A stretch of DNA of 64,000 nucleotides from TMED14 sp963925545 (GTDB taxonomy: Bacteria; Bacteroidota; Bacteroidia; Flavobacteriales; Schleiferiaceae), in contig CAWUSA010000008.1 in NCBI GenBank assembly GCA_963925545.1, positions 1 through 64,000 of the forward strand, written 5' to 3'. Below the pieces are notes generated by a model, which worked only from the letters and a program-made list of their open reading frames with translations, had not been told where the DNA came from and did not search any database. Shown here one piece after another: positions 59,276-64,000 of the stretch. Positions within the stretch are counted from its first letter, which is position 1; each line of letters opens with the position of its first letter. The translations under genes were made by a program, and so were the position numbers.

Positions 59276-60494
59276 ACGACAGATGATCTGGGTGGCCTTG
59301 ATTGGCTTGCTACCTTTTGGCGGGCGTCTTGACGCACAACCCATTGCGCTGAGATCATTGCCATCCACCATGCCCATTCCTGCAAGGCCTAATCAGCTGG
59401 ATTTTCCATCGGGAGCCAAGCAATTTGACCCTGTGTGGCAGAAGATGGACACATTGATTTTTAAGGGCAAGGGGCATGTTAACATGGTTCATGTGGGAGG
59501 TTCCCATGTGCAGGCAGGTCTGCTTACGGATGCCATCCGCTACCGCTTGCAGTCTATGGCGCCTGGGCTGTCGGGAGAACGGGGCTTTTTCTTTCCCTAC
59601 AAGGTGGCTCAGACCAACAACCCCGCTTCCTACCGGGTCAGCTACACTGGAGAGTGGACCGGTCAACGTTGTTCCGTCCCCTACCACAAAGGACCATGGG
59701 GTGTGTCAGGGATACGAGCTTGGACAATTGATAGCCTAGCAACGGTGCAAGTGCATGGCAGGGAAGAGGCCCTCCAATTCAACCATTTGCGCGTCTTCTC
59801 TGCGCCTTCGGATAGCTCCTATGCTGTGAACATATTGGGAGACCCTGACACCTCATGGTACAATGCCTCCTTACAGGCCTATGAAGCTCGGTGGGAAACA
59901 CTGCAGGACAGCATTGAGTTTGCCTTGCAATCAAGTGATTCCACCCATTGGTTTTCCTTGGAGGGTCTGCAAGTCTTACGGGACAACATTGGCATTCGGT
60001 ACCATGCAATTGGCACCAATGGCGCAGCCACACACAGCTACCTGAAATGTGAGCGATTTGTGGATCAGCTCCATGCATTTCCCCCTGATTTAGTGATTTG
60101 GGGATTGGGCATCAATGATGCCTACAAGCGGATTGGGCATTTTGATACCGTCGCCTATGAACAGCATTACGATAGCTTGGTTGCTTGGGTACAAAAGGTG
60201 AACCCCCATGCAGCCTTTATTTGGGTGACCAACAATGACAGCAAGTACAAGGGCAACTACAACCCCCATGGAGAAATGGTTCAGCGCGTGATGCGGCGAT
60301 TGGCCCGAAAGCACGGTGGTGCGGTGCATGATTTCTACCACATGATGGGTGGCAGCCGTTCCATCAATTTCTGGATTCGCAAAGGCTGGGCAAAAAAGGA
60401 CGGCATCCACATGACCCATGCAGGTTACGCTATACAGGCAGCATGGCTAGCTGAGGCTATTGAATGGTCCTACTTAAATCACTTCAAATCATGA
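59265..60494 (+). CDS. Second SGNH/GDSL-family protein, block I altered
   Basis: 409 residues from the ATG within the end of the first SGNH gene (11-base overlap); the start could be 18 bases later. Signal peptide about 7-24. SGNH block I reads HVGGSHVQAG, with Gly replacing the usual Asp before Ser80. Block III is GLGINDAY and block V KDGIHMTHAG with Asp and His. So the catalytic Ser, Asn, Asp and His are kept. It is soluble or periplasmic, unlike its anchored neighbour, and likely a second partner of the MBOAT protein. Overlaps the MBOAT gene by ATGA. Confidence 0.83.
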   Translation: MRIERQMIWVALIGLLPFGGRLDAQPIALRSLPSTMPIPARPNQLDFPSGAKQFDPVWQKMDTLIFKGKGHVNMVHVGGSHVQAGLLTDAIRYRLQSMAPGLSGERGFFFPYKVAQTNNPASYRVSYTGEWTGQRCSVPYHKGPWGVSGIRAWTIDSLATVQVHGREEALQFNHLRVFSAPSDSSYAVNILGDPDTSWYNASLQAYEARWETLQDSIEFALQSSDSTHWFSLEGLQVLRDNIGIRYHAIGTNGAATHSYLKCERFVDQLHAFPPDLVIWGLGINDAYKRIGHFDTVAYEQHYDSLVAWVQKVNPHAAFIWVTNNDSKYKGNYNPHGEMVQRVMRRLARKHGGAVHDFYHMMGGSRSINFWIRKGWAKKDGIHMTHAGYAIQAAWLAEAIEWSYLNHFKS

Positions 60495-62149
60495 TGGATT
60501 GGTTGTTTGATTTACTGCGGTATGACCCCCAGGCTCCCCTGTTGTTTGTGGATCTGTTTTTTTGGGGCTTCTTTGCTGTGTCCTTGCTTGGCTTAGCTTT
60601 TCTTCAGCGAAAAATGGCCATGCGCAATGCCTACCTCTTTGCCATCAGTTTGTTCTTTTATTACAAGGTCAGTGGCCTCTTTTTGTTGTTGTTGGTTTTC
60701 AGCACGGTATCGGATTATTTGATTGGTCATGCCATGCATCGGACCGACACAACATGGAAGCGGAAAATGTGGCTCTTTGCCTCGGTATTTGTGAACCTTG
60801 GTTTGCTGTTTTACTTTAAGTATGCCTATTTCCTTGCAGATTTCTTTTCGGATGCCTTTGGGTTATTGTGGGAGCCAAAGCCCTACATGGCTATTTGGAG
60901 CAATGCCACCTTTGGCTCTGACTTTGTTGAGACAGCCATCATCTTGCCCGTGGGGATCTCATTCTACACCTTCCAGTGCTTGAGTTACACCATTGACCTC
61001 TACCGCAAGAAAATTGAACCGGTCAATCGGGTGCTGGATTTCGGGTTTTTTGTCAGTTTCTTTCCGCAATTGGTGGCCGGTCCAATTGTGCGTGCCTCGG
61101 AGTTTTTGCCACAGCTGTACAAGGAAACGAAGCTCACCAAGGCTGCTTTTGGTCTTGGCCTGTTTTGGATACTCAATGGCTTGATAAAGAAAATGGTCTT
61201 GGCTGATTATGTGGCAAGCAATTTTGCAGACAGGGTCTTTGCACAGCCCACCCTGTACTCAGGCCTGGAGTGCATCATGGCACTCTTTGCCTATTCGCTG
61301 CAGGTCTATGCAGACTTTAGTGGGTATACGGATGTGGCCATTGGTGTGGCCATGTTGATGGGATTCACGCTGACCAAAAACTTCAATTCACCCTACAAAG
61401 CAACATCAGTCTCTGATTATTGGCGCCGTTGGCATATCTCATTGAGTTCCTGGCTAAGGGACTATTTGTACATCCCCTTAGGCGGTAATCGAGAGGGATC
61501 ATTGGCCACCTATGTGTTGATTTTTCTTGCTGCTGTGGTGCTGAGTATTATGTCAGACACCTGGTTGGTGCCTGTCGGCATGGCTTTGTTGTTGGTCATG
61601 GTTTATGCATTGGCCCGTTGGGTGACAGCGTTTCGCCAATGGCTCAACACCAACATCAACATCATGTTGACCATGCTGCTTGGTGGTTGGTGGCATGGCG
61701 CCTCATGGAACTTTGTGACTTGGGGTGGCTTGAATGGCTTGGGGCTGGTTGTGTACAAGTTGTGGAAGCAAATCAGGCCTTGGACACCTCAAAGCAATGT
61801 TTTTGCCAGGGTGTGGGCCATTGCCATCACCTTGACATTTATCACCTTCACCAGAGCTTGGTTCCGTGCGCCTGGTTGGGATGAAGCCATCAGTATCCTG
61901 ACGCGATCTTGGACAGCCTTTGATGCCTCATTGACGGGGGATATTCTCCAGGGTTTCTGGAAGCCCTTTGCTGTGATGCTTGTAGGCTACCTCATCCACT
62001 GGATTCCGGAAACCATGAAGCATGCTTACAGACAGGGCTTTGCTCATGCCCCTTGGTATGTACAGTGGTCCCTAGCATTTGGCGTCATGCTCTTCGTGTT
62101 TCAGTCCATGTCAGCTGGCAGCCAGCCCTTCATCTATTTCCAATTTTAA
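60491..62149 (+). CDS. MBOAT family membrane O-acyltransferase
   Basis: 552 residues with about 11-13 membrane helices. The AlgI/DltB/PatA branch is indicated by ILPVGISFYTFQCLSYTIDL, FFPQLVAGPIVRASEFLPQL and DFSGYTDVAIGVAMLMGF. The active-site His lies in GGWWHGASWNFVTWGGLNG. These proteins bring acyl groups across the inner membrane for SGNH partners to place on extracytoplasmic glycans. The ATG overlaps the second SGNH stop. The 3' end overlaps convergent mltF by 20 coding bases. Confidence 0.93.
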   Translation: MMDWLFDLLRYDPQAPLLFVDLFFWGFFAVSLLGLAFLQRKMAMRNAYLFAISLFFYYKVSGLFLLLLVFSTVSDYLIGHAMHRTDTTWKRKMWLFASVFVNLGLLFYFKYAYFLADFFSDAFGLLWEPKPYMAIWSNATFGSDFVETAIILPVGISFYTFQCLSYTIDLYRKKIEPVNRVLDFGFFVSFFPQLVAGPIVRASEFLPQLYKETKLTKAAFGLGLFWILNGLIKKMVLADYVASNFADRVFAQPTLYSGLECIMALFAYSLQVYADFSGYTDVAIGVAMLMGFTLTKNFNSPYKATSVSDYWRRWHISLSSWLRDYLYIPLGGNREGSLATYVLIFLAAVVLSIMSDTWLVPVGMALLLVMVYALARWVTAFRQWLNTNINIMLTMLLGGWWHGASWNFVTWGGLNGLGLVVYKLWKQIRPWTPQSNVFARVWAIAITLTFITFTRAWFRAPGWDEAISILTRSWTAFDASLTGDILQGFWKPFAVMLVGYLIHWIPETMKHAYRQGFAHAPWYVQWSLAFGVMLFVFQSMSAGSQPFIYFQF

Positions 62150-63332
62150 TGTTAGTCTGATTGGCTTTCATAACCATGGCATAGCTGCGGTACAGTTTAG
62201 CTCGACGCATGATTCGACGCTGATAGAAGGCGCCAGGACCACGGGCAAATTGGTCAACATGACCTTCCCATACGGTAGCCAGGTAGCCTTTTTTTTCTGC
62301 CTTCAGTGCCTGCCTACGAACGGGGGTTGGTCCCGTGTTGTAGGATGCCAGGACAAAGGGCAGTCGTTCGTCTTTTGCTACGCCAAATCGTTCCCAATAC
62401 CTGTCTAAGAATTTTAAGTAGGCTAGGGATGCTTCAATGTTCACAAGGGGGTTTTCGAGCTTGCTGGTGTCTGTCCCTAGTCGATAGGCTGTGTTTGGCA
62501 GGACTTGCATCAGACCAACAGCACCTGCAGATGAAATGATGCTAGCATTGAAACGACTTTCTGTGTAAGCCAATGCCATCAGTGTGTATGGGTCAATGGG
62601 GTGGCCATGAAATAGGCTGTCCATCCCCGTGATATCCACCCCATGACCCATGCCATGGTGACGGAAAAAGGCTTTGTTTCGGCGAGCCAACGGGCTAGAT
62701 AGGTAGGCGGTCAAGGATTGCTGGAGGCTGCTGTCTGAAGGGCTACTGTACCAGCTGATACCGCCTTGCCCGATCAACTGAAGGCTGTCAAGGGGCTGAT
62801 TGATGAGAAAGTCCGGCCGCATCAACAGGCTGTCTGTGCTAAAGCGGTACATGTTTGCCTGGTGTGTGAGGATGGTGATGCTGTCGTGCTGCCATAAGCC
62901 TGCATAGGTTGGCGCATTATTCAGGATGTAAACACTGTCGGCATGGCTGGCGACATGCCACGCACAAGTTCTGATGCGAGAGGTTGTTGCCAGGCCATCG
63001 AGGTATTGCTCAGGCAGCCCACCTATGGCCACATCAACTCGTCCTTGCCTCAATGCCTTCAGTGCAGCATTGGCACTGTGAACACAAACCCATTCGATCA
63101 CCATTCCTTGTTTTTGAGCAAAGGCCAAGATTAGTTCAGATTCAAGACCCAGGATTTCACCGCTTTTTAGATGCAGGACACCCAGGTCAGGCAAGACAGC
63201 AACCTTGAGGACATGGGGCTCATTTCCGCCAATGTCCGCATAGAAATGCATGGCTTGCTGGTCGGTTGATGTGCTTTGTTTTCCAACCAAGGAAGCAAGC
63301 AGGAGTGCGACAAACCATGATTTCCATTGCAT
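62130..63332 (-). CDS. mltF: Membrane-bound lytic murein transglycosylase F-like
   Basis: 400 residues. A signal peptide (WFVALLLASLVG) is followed by a periplasmic binding-protein-like SBP_bac_3 domain (about 30-250) and a C-terminal SLT domain. The catalytic Glu lies in LAYTESRFNASIISSAGAVG, with GLMQVLPNTA and ASYNTGPTPVRRQ completing the lysozyme-like fold. MltF cleaves peptidoglycan to 1,6-anhydro products. ATG at 63332 was chosen; longer in-frame starts lie in the divergent miaE gene. It faces the O-acylation cluster, and O-acetylation is known to block lytic transglycosylases. Confidence 0.92.
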   Translation of the reverse strand: MQWKSWFVALLLASLVGKQSTSTDQQAMHFYADIGGNEPHVLKVAVLPDLGVLHLKSGEILGLESELILAFAQKQGMVIEWVCVHSANAALKALRQGRVDVAIGGLPEQYLDGLATTSRIRTCAWHVASHADSVYILNNAPTYAGLWQHDSITILTHQANMYRFSTDSLLMRPDFLINQPLDSLQLIGQGGISWYSSPSDSSLQQSLTAYLSSPLARRNKAFFRHHGMGHGVDITGMDSLFHGHPIDPYTLMALAYTESRFNASIISSAGAVGLMQVLPNTAYRLGTDTSKLENPLVNIEASLAYLKFLDRYWERFGVAKDERLPFVLASYNTGPTPVRRQALKAEKKGYLATVWEGHVDQFARGPGAFYQRRIMRRAKLYRSYAMVMKANQTNIKIGNR

Positions 63333-63377
63333 GCTACCAAGTTCGGCACTCAAGCTGTCAAATTGGCCTTCAATCCG

Positions 63378-63385
63378 TATTTTTG
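63378..63385 (+). promoter_or_regulatory. -7 element for miaE, leaderless
   Basis: TATTTTTG is a perfect TAnnTTTG and ends five bases (CCAAC) before the miaE ATG. Confidence 0.55.
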
Positions 63386-63390
63386 CCAAC

Positions 63391-63972
63391 ATGCTCGGAT
63401 TGCAACTGCCTTCAGACCCTCGATGGGCCCATGCCGCCTCCATGCGCATGGATGCTATTTTGACTGACCATTGTTGGTGTGAGCAAAAAGCTGCTTCAAC
63501 AGCTATTTCCTTGATGATAGGCTACCCTGAGTTGGATGACCTGGTTAAGTCCATGTCTGCGCTTGCCCGTGAGGAGATGAGTCATTTCGAAATGGTGCAT
63601 GCACACCTCATGAAGCGTGGACTTAAACTTGGAAACGACAACAAGGATGAATACGTTGCCCGAATCAAAACATTTTTCCCACCTGGGGGTCATCGCATGA
63701 CCCGATTGGTCCATCGCTTGCTGATTGCGGCACTGATTGAAGCCAGAAGTTGTGAGCGATTCAGGCTTTTGTCCTCCGTGCTGGAAGATGAGGAGCTTTC
63801 GACCTTCTACTCACGCCTGATGGTTTCTGAAGCCAACCATTACACCATGTTTTTGCAATTTGCTAGGCAATATGGTGACTTGAAGCAAGTCAATGCCCTC
63901 TGGCAGGAACTGTTGGCCTTTGAGGCAAAGGTCCTGCTTGAGTTTAATCGCCCCCAATTTATCCATGGATAA
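63391..63972 (+). CDS. miaE: tRNA-(ms2io6A)-hydroxylase MiaE
   Basis: 193 residues. A ferritin-like four-helix diiron fold: HCWCEQKAASTA gives the first Glu, LAREEMSHFEMV the Glu-x-x-His pair, IEARSCERFRLL and VSEANHYTMFL the second half of the iron site. MiaE hydroxylates the isopentenyl group at A37 of tRNAs, downstream of MiaA (also in this window) and MiaB. ATG at 63391 follows the -7 element; a 47-codon extension through the divergent mltF start was rejected. Confidence 0.92.
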   Translation: MLGLQLPSDPRWAHAASMRMDAILTDHCWCEQKAASTAISLMIGYPELDDLVKSMSALAREEMSHFEMVHAHLMKRGLKLGNDNKDEYVARIKTFFPPGGHRMTRLVHRLLIAALIEARSCERFRLLSSVLEDEELSTFYSRLMVSEANHYTMFLQFARQYGDLKQVNALWQELLAFEAKVLLEFNRPQFIHG

Positions 63973-64000
63973 CCCTTTAACTGCATCAATGATGACTGAA
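63965..64000 (+). CDS. Start of a possible next gene (partial)
   Basis: An ATG overlapping the miaE stop by 8 bases opens a frame MDNPLTASMMTE that runs off the right edge. Overlapping starts are the rule in this genome, so it may be the next operon member, but 12 codons cannot prove it. Confidence 0.35.
   Translation, partial: MDNPLTASMMTE

Overview
The window is a gene-dense chromosomal segment of a Bacteroidota bacterium, most likely a free-living member of the Flavobacteriales or a close relative (inference). The evidence is family content: a type IX secretion cargo with a C-terminal sorting domain, GWxTD, DUF1573, DUF5606, DUF4249-like and 2TM-domain proteins, BshB1 of bacillithiol synthesis, and a Ccm set with a CxxxY CcmE. 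Promoters of the Bacteroidota -7 type (TAnnTTTG) and a lack of obvious Shine-Dalgarno sites agree with this. Most of the window is about half G+C. One patch near 3.4-4.6 kb is strikingly AT-rich. I saw no insertion sequence, prophage or CRISPR array.

Layout. 0-3.4 kb: end of a membrane protein, two family-2 glycosyltransferases, aroQ and xerD. 3.4-4.6 kb: AT-rich patch with an orphan membrane protein and a pterin dehydratase. 4.6-7.2 kb: glycosyltransferase/GWxTD operon and tRNA-Ser(UGA). 7.4-9.1 kb: outer-membrane porin and exported FMN-binding protein. 9.1-18.3 kb: murB, an aminotransferase, DUF1573, valS, rlmB, rmuC, ung, a 31-residue lipoprotein and lipA. 18.4-21.5 kb: large secreted Asp-box (BNR) protein. 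21.6-28.9 kb: eight minus-strand genes (ruvX, dapD, CCA enzyme, pRiA4b-ORF3-like, miaA, lpxK, gatB, DUF4369-like lipoprotein), all joined by stop/start overlaps. 28.9-33.4 kb: def, DUF5606, mazG, a degenerate SixA-like protein and ppk1. 33.6-42.6 kb: ZIP transporter, methyltransferase, TSUP permease, lipoprotein, RlmL/K-like methylase, priA, a broken 2TM gene, RluA-type synthase, panB and a DUF4249-like lipoprotein. 42.7-47 kb: dnaK, a glycosyltransferase and nhaC. 47-53.2 kb: an overlapping run ccmB-ccmC-ccmD-ccmE-ccmF-DUF2520-kdsC-maf. 53.2-57.1 kb: gpx/bshB1, a GT4 enzyme, tRNA-His and fabH. 57.1-62.1 kb: LysM protein, two SGNH proteins and an MBOAT acyltransferase, a candidate surface-glycan O-acylation module. 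62.1-64 kb: mltF, miaE and the start of a further gene.

Themes. Envelope building recurs (MurB, LpxK, KdsC, MltF, several glycosyltransferases, the O-acylation module), as do tRNA and translation maturation (ValS, GatB, CCA enzyme, MiaA, MiaE, Def, RlmB). Two patterns are not captured by ordinary gene calling. First, at the head of many transcription units a TAnnTTTG-like element ends only 4-7 bases before the start codon, which predicts leaderless mRNAs and fixes many starts. Second, genes are packed with ATGA or TGATG junctions. Where a longer in-frame reading frame exists, I moved starts inward when the longer start was a non-ATG codon lying in a promoter, terminator or neighbouring gene.
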